Origin: Gonocerus acuteangulatus
Lineage: Eukaryota; Arthropoda; Insecta; Hemiptera; Coreidae
Assembly (NCBI GenBank): GCA_946811695.1
Contig: OX328128.1
Span: forward strand, 75,028,531 to 75,092,530
Length of the DNA: 64,000 bases
Direction: 5' to 3'
The stretch's first letter is position 1, and each line of letters opens with the position of its first letter. The position numbers were made by a program, and so were the translations under genes. The notes beneath the pieces were generated by a model. It saw only the letters and a list, made by a program, of their open reading frames with translations, was not told the DNA's origin and ran no database searches. Shown piece by piece: positions 26,001 to 35,703 of the stretch.

Positions 26001-27204
26001 GTTGACTGTTCCGAATCCCAGAATGAAAAAATGGTAAAGGGAAACTTTTTAAAGAAATAAATAATGAAAGCATATTAGGAGAAGTGAGAAGAGATGATCG
26101 GTTGAGGCTCAGCTGTTTTAATGCCGTCCTGTGGAACCAGGAGAGTGAAACAGGCTCCGCACCACGGGCCTCTAAGGTAGTGCGGGTTGCAATCTCGTAC
26201 GGGTTAATTATAATATTAAATGTAAAATTTTTTTGTAATATAAAATTTACCAGTGTTTAAAGAAGCGAAATATTCGTTAAATTCATTCTGGCTGCCTGTC
26301 ATAGCCTTCTGGAATGTTCCGATCAATTCAAAGGGGACAGTTCCTACTTTCTTGAAGAAAAAAAAGAGAGAGAAAAAGAAGAAAAAAAAGAAGAAGTATG
26401 AATGACTAACATGTTAAAAGTAATGACAAAAAAATAGAATAAAATATATACATTTTTTATATATGTTTTTCTTCTTTTTTTTTTACGGACATCTGAATCT
26501 GGTTCTTTTATCTATGTAATTTTTAATAATAATAATTTTTTCCAAAGCAAGATTCTAACAAATGCAATTTCAGTAACACAACGGTATCTCAAACACACAA
26601 TACTGAAAACACATCCTAACATTAAACTCGCACAATTTAATTATACTCTTAGGGCGGAGATGACCAAGCAGTTTTCTGCCCTTACCCAACCAACCTAACC
26701 TAACTCCTACTTTCTTGAGTCGGGATATGGAGTTACGAAGGACGGAAATACAGCTCGACGGTTTTCTGAAAATGCAGCCATATCTCCTAAAATGATAGGT
26801 TTTGAGGAATCATTAGTGCATAGATTTCTCGTTATTTTACAAATCATTGATTCATGGAGCAGAAATTATTGGCCACGCTTTTTTATCAATTGTACAACTT
26901 CCCGAAGATACATAGGAATCGCGTTTTTGCCAGGATTTTTCACAAAAATGTCCCAGATAAGTGAACATGGATGATGTCTCCAACTTTTAATGGCTACATC
27001 AGCCTCATAAATTTCCAGCATTCGGAAGCTAACTCAAAAACCGCTCAAAACATTCGGTCCCGAAGTCGTTGAATTAGTATTATTATTTTAATTTTAACGT
27101 CCATAACTACGAACTTTAGGACGGGTTATCTAAAAAGTAATGACAAAAAAATATTTTAAAAAAATAGAATAAAATATATACATTTTTTATATATGTTTTT
27201 CTTC

Positions 27205-27241
<37 letters not shown>

Positions 27242-28865
27242 GGACATCTGAATCTGGTGGTTTTATCTGAATCTAGTGGGAATCGAACCCACGACCTTTG
27301 GCACGGAGTGTTAAGTGCTCACGCCTTAACCCTCCCGGCCATCGGGTCTCCTCGTTGAATTATTTAAACAACCAGATATTTCTGAGAATTTTTATTCGCC
27401 CGTTCAAATGTATCCAAGTCGGAGTCCGGATCGGACAACTCTTTTGTTATAAATAGCAATAAAATGAAATGTATAATTTATACGACTTACTCTCTATCAA
27501 TTAAAGATATTGCATAAAGAAATGTATTAAATATTGATAATTTTGGAAACTCGTAATGAGCGACCCTAAATAACTAATTGTGGTCTTTTAACCCTTTCCC
27601 TACCAAGAGAGGTGCACGGTGAAAGGTTCTCCTGAACGCAGCCTCCTGTACGCAGCCTCGGGTCCCCTCTACGGGATACATTAGCCACTCTCGCTTAAAG
27701 CGCATTGGTTTTGAGCGATATCCTTACCGAATTAAAACTCGTCTTTCATAATTTTGAGCTTTTCTTTCGAAAAAAGAAAAGGTATCTGCCCCCACACATG
27801 GCTAGAAAATGGAGGTAACTTGTAGATAACCCGTCCCCAAAATGTGAGTTATGTATAAGTGGACGTTAAAAGTTAAATAAATAAATATTATTTTGATTTT
27901 TTTTATTTTGATTACAGGCAATGCTGTCTGTAATTGGTCGCCTTCATTGTGAAGTAAGAATGACCCAGTCTCTCGTATTCTATTAAAAATTATGAAAAAG
28001 ACTCGCCTATTAAGCACTTTTCTATTTGTGAATCGTAGCGCAAACTCTCACACCCTCTCTAAAGCATTACCGTTACAGAAACCGTACATGAAAACTAAAT
28101 TAGCACCAAGAGATTGAATTTTAGTAATTGGTTTCTTGAAACAAGTCGCAATGACAATTGTTTTCCATTGAAAATTTAAATAAGTACAAAAATGAAAACT
28201 TGTTTCGTTTCTTCTTTTGCGATTTTCTCTAAAACAAAGCAAAAACGAGTAAATCTCTAAAGGACTTGTTATCTTAGTTTTTTGGTCCCCTACACGCTCC
28301 TAAAGTTTTGCCGGGACACCCTTTAGGAGATACACAGAAGAATATTTTAGTAGAAATATAGAAGCACATTTTAGGCGTGATATAGAGTCTCATTTTAGGA
28401 GTGATATAGAAGCCAATTAAGGAGAGGGATAGAAGCATATTTAAGGAGTGACATAGACATTTTGTTATTTTAGGAGTGATATAGAAGCCCATTTCAGGAG
28501 GGAAAAAGAAGTACATTTTACTAGTGCTTCGTCACTCCTAAGTTGTACTTCTACGTCTAATACCTTACACAGACTGCTTTTTATAAATGATTGTACCTCT
28601 ACGTCCAATACCTTACACAGACTGCTTTTTATACATAATTGTACTTCTACGTCTAATACCTTACACAGACTGGTTTTTATAAATAATTGATCTATACTAA
28701 CCACCAAAAGTCTTCAATGGTACTGAAGCTGCCGACCTCCATAAGACATTCCTCCCATATTTTCGTTTTGTTGTTGTCCAGGTACCAGAGAGTCCAGGTG
28801 TGCTCCAGGGGGTGTTTGTAGTCCCAGTAGCTATACACTTCCATCCTTTTGTTTCGATTTGTAAA
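23099..28865 (-). CDS. eIF4E: Eukaryotic translation initiation factor 4E (cap-binding protein)
   Basis: Minus-strand exons 28865-28702, 25691-25511, 24471-24329 and 23216-23099 (stop TAA at 23099-23101) join in phase to 201 residues. Cap-pocket tryptophans are present: KTKIW (human W56), RPMWED (W102, with the following Glu) and GLWTRD (W166); basic residues in IRNKANR match the phosphate-contacting patch. [11 protein letters not shown] opens the core and FSTIEDFW holds the Trp used by eIF4G/4E-BP. The protein binds m7G caps and recruits eIF4G in the cytoplasm. IVYQAHKD replaces the common IGYQSH, and the C-terminal tail is diverged, so this may be a secondary paralogue. The true start is uncertain: ATG at 28844-28842 gives 194 residues, but the frame stays open upstream through the TTTTCAG acceptor. 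Introns are long (up to 3 kb) and repeat-filled. The neighbouring DPP4-like and zinc-finger genes share no known role with it. Confidence 0.93.
23248..23855. repeat. 168-bp tandem repeat in eIF4E intron 3
   Basis: AATCATGCAGATG recurs at 23263, 23431, 23599 and 23767: exact 168-bp spacing, about 3.6 copies. Because 168 is divisible by 3 a 174-codon minus-strand frame stays open; it is a repeat artefact, not a gene. A further part-copy lies at 24098-24180, beyond an inserted inverted-repeat element. Confidence 0.9.
23880..24094. mobile_element. Inverted-repeat element inside the 168-bp array, Penelope-like signature
   Basis: AGGAAGCGTAGATCGTCGGG onward (23880-23938) is faced by its reverse complement at 24037-24094, nearly perfect over about 58 bp. 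The loop holds CCCTGAAGATGGCTTG-TATAG-CAAGCCGAAACG, a short stem followed by CGAAACG, as often found in terminal repeats of Penelope-like elements. It interrupts the minisatellite, which resumes at 24098. Confidence 0.6.
24472..25510. other. eIF4E intron 2
   Basis: 24740-24950 is a decayed family B stretch (G-run, then ATTGTAATGAAACATGG). 25010-25265 is a GC-rich degenerate array of short words such as CCACTTCCGG and GGCTCACTTCCG. Confidence 0.5.
25692..27084. other. eIF4E intron 1, 3' part
   Basis: 25795-25870 repeats GTAGTCGGCAAGT and GTACACACGT words. 26400-26515 (AAGTAATGACAAAAAAATAG and a (T)n-TACGGACATCTGAATCTGG stretch) is duplicated at 27136-27260. Nothing coding seen. Confidence 0.5.
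27085..27352 (-). mobile_element. tRNA-derived SINE (family S1) split by a T-rich duplication
   Basis: The tail side (TTTAACGTCCATAACTACG, GACGGGTTATCT) lies at 27085-27135, and the tRNA-like head with B box GGGAATCGAACCCACG and CCTTAACCCTCCCGGCC ends at 27352. Between them is a copy of 26400-26515 including a 40-bp T run. Confidence 0.7.
27770..27890 (+). mobile_element. SINE S1 body, head missing
   Basis: TTTCTTTCGAAAAAAGAAAAGG, GGCTAGAAAATGGAGG, ATAACCCGTCCCC and a (AAAT)n tail match the S1 body. Confidence 0.65.
28310..28690. repeat. Two short tandem arrays (about 30 bp and 48 bp) beside the first recognised eIF4E exon
   Basis: 28310-28520 repeats TTTTAGGAGTGATATAGAAG at about 30-bp steps. 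28543-28690 repeats ACTTCTACGTCTAATACC about every 48 bp, three copies, ending 12 bp from the eIF4E donor at 28701. Confidence 0.85.
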
Positions 28866-28929
28866 CTGAAAACACGACATTTTAAAAATATGTCTTGGAC
28901 TTAGCAGCAATGTCCGTAGGAACATTGTA

Positions 28930-29880
28930 GAGATAAAGAGACTGGAGCAGAACTCGTGGGTATAGTTATGGAGGGAAGAAGGGAAGGGAGGAATGGGAGA
29001 GGAAGACCAAGATTAGAGTACACTAAGCAGATAGTGTCCGATGTCTGCTGTAGGAACTATGTGGAGATGAAGAGACTGGAGCAGGACTCGTGGGTATAGT
29101 TATGGAGGGAAGAAGGGAAGGGAGGAATGGGAGAGGAAGACCAAGATTAGAGTACACTAAGCAGATAGTGTCCGATGTCTGCTGTAGGAACTATGTGGAG
29201 ATGAAGAGACTGGAGCAGGACTCGTGGGTATAGTTATGGAGGGAAGAAGGGAAGGGAGGAATGGGAGAGGAAGACCAAGATTAGAGTACACTAAGCAGAT
29301 AGTGTCCGATGTCTGCTGTAGGAACTATGTGGAGATGAAGAGACTGGAGCAGGACTCGTGGGTATAGTTATGGAGGGAAGAAGGGAAGAGAGGAATGGGA
29401 GAGGAAGACCAAGATTAGAGTACACTAAGCAGATAGTGTCCGATGTCTGCTGTAGGAACTATATGGAGATGAAGAGACTGGAGCAGGACTCGTGGGTATA
29501 GTTATGGAGGGAAGAAGGGAAGGGAGGAATGGGAGAGGAAGACCAAGATTAGAGTACACTAAGCAGATAGTGTCTGATGTCTGCTGTAGGAACTATGTGG
29601 AGATGAAGAGACTGGAGCAGGACTCGTGGGTATAGTTATGGAGGGAAGAAGGGAAGGGAGGAATGGGAGAGGAAGACCAAGATTAGAGTACACTAAGCAG
29701 ATAGTGTCCGATGTCTGCTGTAGGAACTATATGGAGATGAAGAGACTGGAGCAGGACTCGTGGGTATAGTTATGGAGGGAAGAAGGGAAGGGAGGAATAG
29801 GAGAGGAAGACCAAGATTAGAGTACACTAAGCAGATAGTGTCCGATGTCTCCAGTAGGAACTATGTGGAGACGAAGAGCT
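28930..29880 (+). repeat. 134-bp tandem repeat, about 7 copies
   Basis: TATGGAGGGAAGAAG recurs at 28967, 29101, 29235, 29369, 29503, 29637 and 29771, an exact 134-bp period with about 98% identity between units. Each unit encodes the same LINE ORF2 C-terminal-like peptide as at 2680-3062, but 134 is not divisible by 3, so no continuous protein repeat is possible. It lies just upstream of the first recognised eIF4E exon. Confidence 0.95.
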
Positions 29881-30881
29881 TCGATTGGACGCATAAAACC
29901 CACAAGTAAATATCCATAAATTTTAAAATTATCACATTTTTCGCTTAATCCTTTTATAATTTGGCACAGCTTCTAAAAAAAACCTATGCCTGAACCAACA
30001 ATCTCTCACCACCTTGTAAAATTTGGTTAAAAACAGTATAGAGAAAAAAACCAAAAGCCTAATAAACTTCTTATTTTATGCAAAAAAAATCACGTGATCA
30101 AACCCGCATATTCTTACAAAAATCTCATAAAATCTTACCAAAAATTCATAAATTGTAGCTAAAAGTAAATTTAAAAATATGGAAATAATTGCTGATTCTC
30201 TTATAATTTTTCACTTCAAATGATTAAAATGAAGGGATGTTCTTTGGTAAGAAATCTATCGTAAGTAAATTTAAATGTGAACAAAAAAATATTACCTTAG
30301 ATTTGAACACTGATTAATCAAAATTGACCTAGGGTATTATAAAAATGATAACCACAACTCAGTGCCTTTTGAATCACACAGACCATATGGCATTGGACTA
30401 ATTATCTCATGTATATGACAAAGAATAAAATATAAATAAATTGTATAGAAGTTTATTTTTAGAATAAAAGATTTTTAATAATAAATTTATGACTTTTATT
30501 GCTGTTCGGTTGTATTTTTTAATCTAATTAAAATTTATTTCATCTTTTTTGAGTAAATCACATGTTAGCAAAGTCAACACTGCGTTTCTTTAACCTAGTT
30601 TTTAGTGGAGCGACTTTGAACAAAACTTTTTTGAGAGAGGGGGGGGGGGGGTATTTTCTCTCTAGGAGCTCACCAGAATTGCGTCATGTTAGCGTGTTTT
30701 CACGTCTTTCTTACCCCTAGTGATATATAAAAGCTTGGAATGGAAACAGTAAATATTTAGTTTCAAGCTTCTTCCTTTCTTTGTGAAAAAAAAAAGAAAA
30801 AAACTGATTGATAATATAATTTTTCTTTTGAAAATTTAAACACCTAAGAAGAAAACGAGATTTCTTGCTGTTAAAAAAAAT
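29881..30881. other. AT-rich DNA upstream of eIF4E, no exon found
   Basis: Searched on the minus strand for an N-terminal eIF4E exon; none has a clear donor in phase. A G run lies at 30640-30651. Confidence 0.5.
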
Positions 30882-31592
30882 AAAAGGTCTGACGCGCAGA
30901 AGCTCCATAACTAAGCACTTTCCTCAGAAGATGGGTAGTATACACTGTATTCCTGAATAATTTACTTAAAATAGTATATATATATTTATACATGAATAGT
31001 TTTGTTCTTTTATGTTGATCAATATGCAGCAGAAGCCTGTTACAGCGCCCTTGTCCAGCGCTCCTACGTGTGTGGTAGAAGTTAAACCAATGCTGGTTTG
31101 GCGGTAAATTAACTTGAACGTAATATGAAGTAAACCCAGAATTCTAATGAACCGATTTAGTTCATTTTTACAACACCTCTTTCTCATTAGATACCCACCA
31201 CGAATACCGAATTATGTTACAATACAACTGAAATTACGACCGCCATGAGCAAATTGGTAATTTCGGTCCGGAGTAAACCCCCCTCCCCACCTGATGAACA
31301 GATTTAGTTTATTTTTACAACACATTTTTCTATTGAGATGGCTCAACGAATACAACAAAAATTACGGCCGGTATGGGCAAATAACTGCTTTGGATCCGGA
31401 CCACCCCTCCCTGGCAGATTTTGATAGTTAACGAACTCGTTCAATCGTTTGGTAGGGGAATACTATATACCAAGTTTCGTGTCGAAAAAACACAAACTCT
31501 GGCGTGTTTGCGAAATACACTCGCAGAAATCGTTAAAAATTCCGTCATGTCTGCAAGCTCAATAGGTACTTTGCTTGGGAGGAAAGTGCTGA
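30882..31592 (-). mobile_element. HINE-like element family B, short copy
   Basis: The 3' end (AAAAGGTCTGACGCGCAG on plus) and the 5' head (GGAGGAAAGTGCTGAA, with TTCCGTCATG before it) are both present in minus orientation. The interior has the CGAAATTACGACCG and GGAGTAAACCCCCC modules. Fewer sub-repeats than the 54390 copy. Confidence 0.75.
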
Positions 31593-31754
31593 AGAGCTGA
31601 CATAAGCCACCTGTAAGCGTAACATACTCACTCTCTTCTTCCTCAACTTCCACTCTTTCTGAAGAAATGCTCCATAAAAAATACCAACTATTTTTCATTT
31701 CACGTAGGTACCTTGTTTTATTGACAAAGTCATGTCCCACTAAAAGCAAATAAA

Positions 31755-31797
31755 AAAAGTATGACTTGCAGGAACTTTGTCATCTTTGCACGGTCTA
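31755..31797 (-). mobile_element. Family A-type 3' terminus (diverged)
   Basis: AAAAAGTATGACTTGCAGGAACTTTGTCATCTTTGCACGG parallels the family A end (GTCCGACTCGCAGGAACTGC...) including the GCAGGAACT hairpin region. Confidence 0.5.
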
Positions 31798-31874
31798 TCA
31801 CGTTGTTTTCCCTTCTTCGGTATGCAAATAAACCCGCCATGCTCCGTATTCAAAATTCGCGCCTTTCGATTCCC

Positions 31875-32014
31875 GCCACCTAGAGTCAGCGAGCGCCACC
31901 TAGAGTCAGCGAGCGCCACATAGAGTCAGCGAGCGCCACATAGAGTCAGCGAGCGCTACCTAGAGTCAGCGAGCGCCACCTAGAGTCAGCGAGCGCCTCC
32001 TAGAGTCAGCGAGA
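31875..32014 (+). repeat. 20-bp x7 tandem array with CTCF-like core
   Basis: Seven units of 20 bp (GCCACCTAGAGTCAGCGAGC with small changes: CCACC, CCACA, CTACC, CCTCC). Across unit borders each contains GCGCCACCTAG, which equals most of the CTCF consensus core in the GCGCCMYCTAGTGG orientation except for the last bases (AGAG for GTGG). GC-rich in an AT-rich setting and followed by a potential donor at 32050. Whether CTCF binds is inference. Confidence 0.85.
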
Positions 32015-32274
32015 GTACGTCGGTTGATTCACTCTGCTTTGGATGCTTGGTGAGTATACACCTATTTCATAACGTAAGATGTGACTGGGCATAATTTTGT
32101 GACTTGCGATCAAACATCCTTATTTTCTTTTAAAAATCTTGGACTATATATATAATTAATAATTTGTGAAACATTTCATTCACTACCCATGCTCGTTCCA
32201 TTTCTTCATAGCTCAACTCAACCACTGTATAGGGATGCTTCTCAAATTTATCCATTCTCCTATTTGTCAGCAAT

Positions 32275-32790
32275 CTAAATACATAAGCTACTCACACATT
32301 TGATAGTGGTGAAGATAGAAAACTCCCAGAATCCCAGACCTTTCCCAAAGAACCATTCTAACAACTCCAGCATAACAGAAAATGAAGAGATGGAAAGATT
32401 CACTAACAGGTGATCAAGGTGATCAGGAGGTTTTCCTTTCAACTCAGGTAACTGGGCTTCCTTGTGAAACGCAACATGGTTACGCCATTCACAGGAAGGC
32501 CTCGTACTCCAAGGAGGCCCATCCCACCAAAGGGAGCGATTCGCAATTTCATCCGCTAACATTCCTCGACTTCCCAAGTCAGCACGATTTTCAGCAGACC
32601 TCACATGACTCCAAACATTTGGAATAGAATTATTTATTGCGTTGATACGATGAGCCACAAATACCTTCAATTTATATGTTGTAAGTTTGAGCCAGAAAAG
32701 GACGATTATGGAATTAATCCAAGCAAAACATTGTAAGTTATTAAAAGAAGGATATAACACAAAATTAACATAAGAAAACAACTGAGCCAA
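32275..32790 (-). pseudogene. BEL/Pao retrotransposon polyprotein remnant
   Basis: The minus frame contains KVFVAHRINAINNSIPN, WSHVRSAENRADLGSRG and SLWWDGPPW, the region between RNase H and integrase that is diagnostic of BEL/Pao polyproteins (ENPADxxSRG, LWWxGPxWL). The upstream acidic residue of that region is replaced and both ends run into unrelated sequence, so it is a dead fragment. No LTRs are seen nearby. Confidence 0.8.
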
Positions 32791-33755
32791 GAGTAATTCG
32801 CTCCCAGTAATTCCAATTTAGGAATACTTAATGTCTTAAATCCGTACATGGCCACGCCACTGCGCATGCAAGAACGCAAGCACACACACTTTTTTATGAA
32901 CTATATAACAGTTATCTGTTATATAATTATTATGAAATATTCTAAACAAAAATATAATTATTTACTTTTTTAACTATTTACATATTATTAATAAATAAAA
33001 CACTAAATAATGTGATCGAGAATTCGAAATTATCTATATCATAATTTCAAATTTCCTCTAAGAGATTTCAATATCTGCGCACAATAAAAAATGTACAATG
33101 TTTCTTTCTTTTTTAAAAAATTTTACATGAATAAAATAAATGATAAAATGGATTAAAAGACGTGATAAAATAATATTCAATTTATTTATTTATAAAAGGA
33201 ATTTATTGAACAAATTTTGGAAATAATGATAAAATATATATATGAAGAAAAGGTAATATTTTTTGGGAGCTTGCTATTGGTCCAGTGTTTTTACCGCGAC
33301 TTGCGCAGAAGGCAGAAAAAGTGGAGTCTTTGTCACATTGGTTTCAGCTTTTTGAGGAGAAGGATTAACGAGGTAAAAGCAACAAGTATATTACCTATGT
33401 CTGTCATTTTTCTCAAAAATAACTGTTGTATTACTAATAGTTATCAATTTTTCAATAGTATATATCATATTATTGGTTATTTTCTTTTTGGTAAACCATC
33501 ATTAGAGTATATAATGCAAAATGATTCTTTTCCTAGCAAAATTGACTGACCCTTTTTTTAAGAATTTTTTATTAGCATTTTCTAGATTAAATATTTAATG
33601 TGGTACTTACAGACAAATTTCGTTGAAACTTGACTGCTGACAGACAAATATAAGTTTGTTTGATAGCTATCTGGTGTTTTTACAAACACTGTCCGGTTTT
33701 GAGGGTGTCCCTTCTTTCATAAAGCTGGTTCCAATGTGAAATTTGATTTTTGTAT

Positions 33756-33799
<44 letters not shown>

Positions 33800-33940
33800 G
33801 TTTCCAAAAAAGTTGAAAATACTTTTTCCTTATTAGTGAGCTCTTTCCTCCTAGATTCTCTTGGTAAAATATCCTAGCTGGGGAGGTTAGAAACCTGTAG
33901 ATAGCCCCCGGTGCTAATGTCCAAAAAGCCTATCATGTAG
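32791..33940. other. Intergenic AT-rich DNA
   Basis: A 110-codon plus frame at 33217-33549 has no family signature. T run at 33761-33795. 33840-33945 weakly resembles the S1 SINE body. Confidence 0.5.
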
Positions 33941-33945
33941 GTGGC

Positions 33946-33948
<3 letters not shown>

Positions 33949-34015
<67 letters not shown>
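33949..34015. repeat. Poly(A) tract of about 67 bp
   Basis: Uninterrupted A run, the longest in the window; possibly a retroposon tail. Confidence 0.95.
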
Positions 34016-34019
<4 letters not shown>

Positions 34020-34184
34020 TGGTGACTTTTCATACCCACAACTTACATTGAGGAAGATTAAAAAATAAATTATTAAACCCCCACTTGCTAATAAATTAAA
34101 CATTCCTAACTGTACACACATAATTATTCTCGTATTAATTAATTAATATAATATAAATCGTAATTAATTAAATATTATATTTAA

Positions 34185-34385
34185 AAATTTGTCTGTTCGC
34201 ACTCTGAAAGCATCACTAATTTCCCGATTATGATGAAATTCGGTCCAAAAATACTTCATATCAAACGAAAGATCAAGATACCTTACCAGCAAAATCTGCC
34301 ATCAGAAACACTGGATTTTTGACAAAATTCGCGAGCGAAAAAACACTGCTATTATGGTTTTGCGTTTATAGGTTTTCGTTTATAC
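34185..34385 (+). mobile_element. Diverged family A interior fragment
   Basis: GTCTGTTCGC, then CCCGATTATGATGAAATTCG and CAGCAAAATCTGCCATC follow the same order as in family A copies at 38100 and 38960. Confidence 0.6.
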
Positions 34386-34676
34386 TATTTATAGGTAATT
34401 TGATTAAGAAAAATGAATACTTCAAGATGGCGGATTAATGTTCCCGATTTCTGTCATTCTTTCAAAATTAGGCATAAAAATGCTTCTACGTATGATGTTG
34501 TGAAAATATTAGGGAAAAGAATAAATGAGCAGTTTTGGGAATATTCATATGTATCTTCTCAAACGTTTTTCTTAATAAATAAATCTTTAAGACCCACAAA
34601 CGAGTCCACTAGAATATAATATAATTTGAATAATTATAACCGAGACGGTGCTAATGACCGTAGCAGTAGATGCACC

Positions 34677-34679
<3 letters not shown>

Positions 34680-34729
<50 letters not shown>

Positions 34730-34866
34730 ATAACCGAGATTCTAATAATTTGATAATAATAATAGAAGAAAATATTATGTACGCTCCCGAGATTCGAGCT
34801 AGGGTCCTCCTGAACACGAGTCGAGTGCTTTACCACTCAGCCAAACATCGAGTTTATTCCTTAAGT
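34680..34866 (-). mobile_element. Poly(A) run plus tRNA-like SINE head
   Basis: A run 34681-34727. 34780-34860 on the minus strand carries GGCTGAGTGGTAAAGCACTC (A box) and TAGCTCGAATCTCGGGAG (B box side). The same TTATAACCGAGA words flank the A run on both sides (34636, 34729), consistent with a target duplication. Confidence 0.6.
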
Positions 34867-35266
34867 TGCTGAACGATACTTCAAGGGGGGGGGGGGTTGA
34901 AAGCTAAGCGGATTAGCTTTCGAAACCTCCCAAAATAATTCTAAAAAAAAAATATTTTAACTTTATCAATTCAAGTAGTCGTTCCAGCTTAATTCGACAT
35001 TATTTTATTATCTTGTAGATAAGAAGGGTATCGAATTTCGACGTATCGAAACCACCTTTGGAGAAATCGAATAATTTGCATTACAACTGATAAGAAAGCT
35101 TGGATATTTGAGCCTTTTGATGACGCATGCAGGTCTAACATTTCCAGTTAGAATTCATTAAGGCATTTCGGATAGCAAGAACCGTAATTTCTTCTAGCAC
35201 TTTTGAAACGTTTCTTCAAATCTTCAACGATCCTACCTAATAGATATCAAGTATAACCCTGTTAAA

Positions 35267-35317
35267 ATGTGTATATATATATATAGATATATAGATATAT
35301 ATATATATATATATATG
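35267..35317. repeat. (TA)n microsatellite
   Basis: TA repeats with GATA interruptions. Confidence 0.9.
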
Positions 35318-35384
35318 TATAAAAGGAGACCAGATCAGGAGAGCCAACATACATCTGCGGATTGAAATCGCTTTAAAATTTACA

Positions 35385-35703
35385 AAGAGTCCGACTCGCA
35401 GGAACTGCGTCGTCCTAGCGTGACTCCGTTCATATTCCTTGTGCCATTAGTAAAGGAATATAAGCAGTTATTGGTGGGTTTTGATCTTTCGTGAAAAATA
35501 TAAAATAAAATCTGTAATAGAAGGAAAATTTAGAGCACCACAACTGGAAACGGACGGTATCCTAAGCGAAAATGACTCCACCACGTTCTCAACCTTCGCT
35601 ATAGGTAAACACTATAACAAATAGGTTTTCCTCAATAGGGAGGAAACCTGCTTATGAGGTCAACCTTATGACGCAATCCGGAAGTGCCGACTACGAAATT
35701 TCA
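35385..35703. mobile_element. Family A termini: 3' end (-) and 5' head
   Basis: 35385-35430 has GTCCGACTCGCAGGAACTGC then TAGCGTGACTCCG (3' end, minus orientation). 35636-35703 has AGGGAGGAAACCTGCTTATG and CGCAATCCGGAAGTGCCGAC (5' head). The R2-like fragment begins right after the head. Confidence 0.6.

Noticed and set aside
31441..31749. 102-codon minus-strand frame with an acidic EVEEEES run as an eIF4E N-terminal exon
   Set aside because: Half of it is family B repeat head and interior; the donor GTGAGTATG ends in a phase that does not fit the first recognised eIF4E exon.
33217..33549. 110-codon plus-strand frame
   Set aside because: AT-driven composition and no recognisable domain; cannot be supported as a gene or exon.
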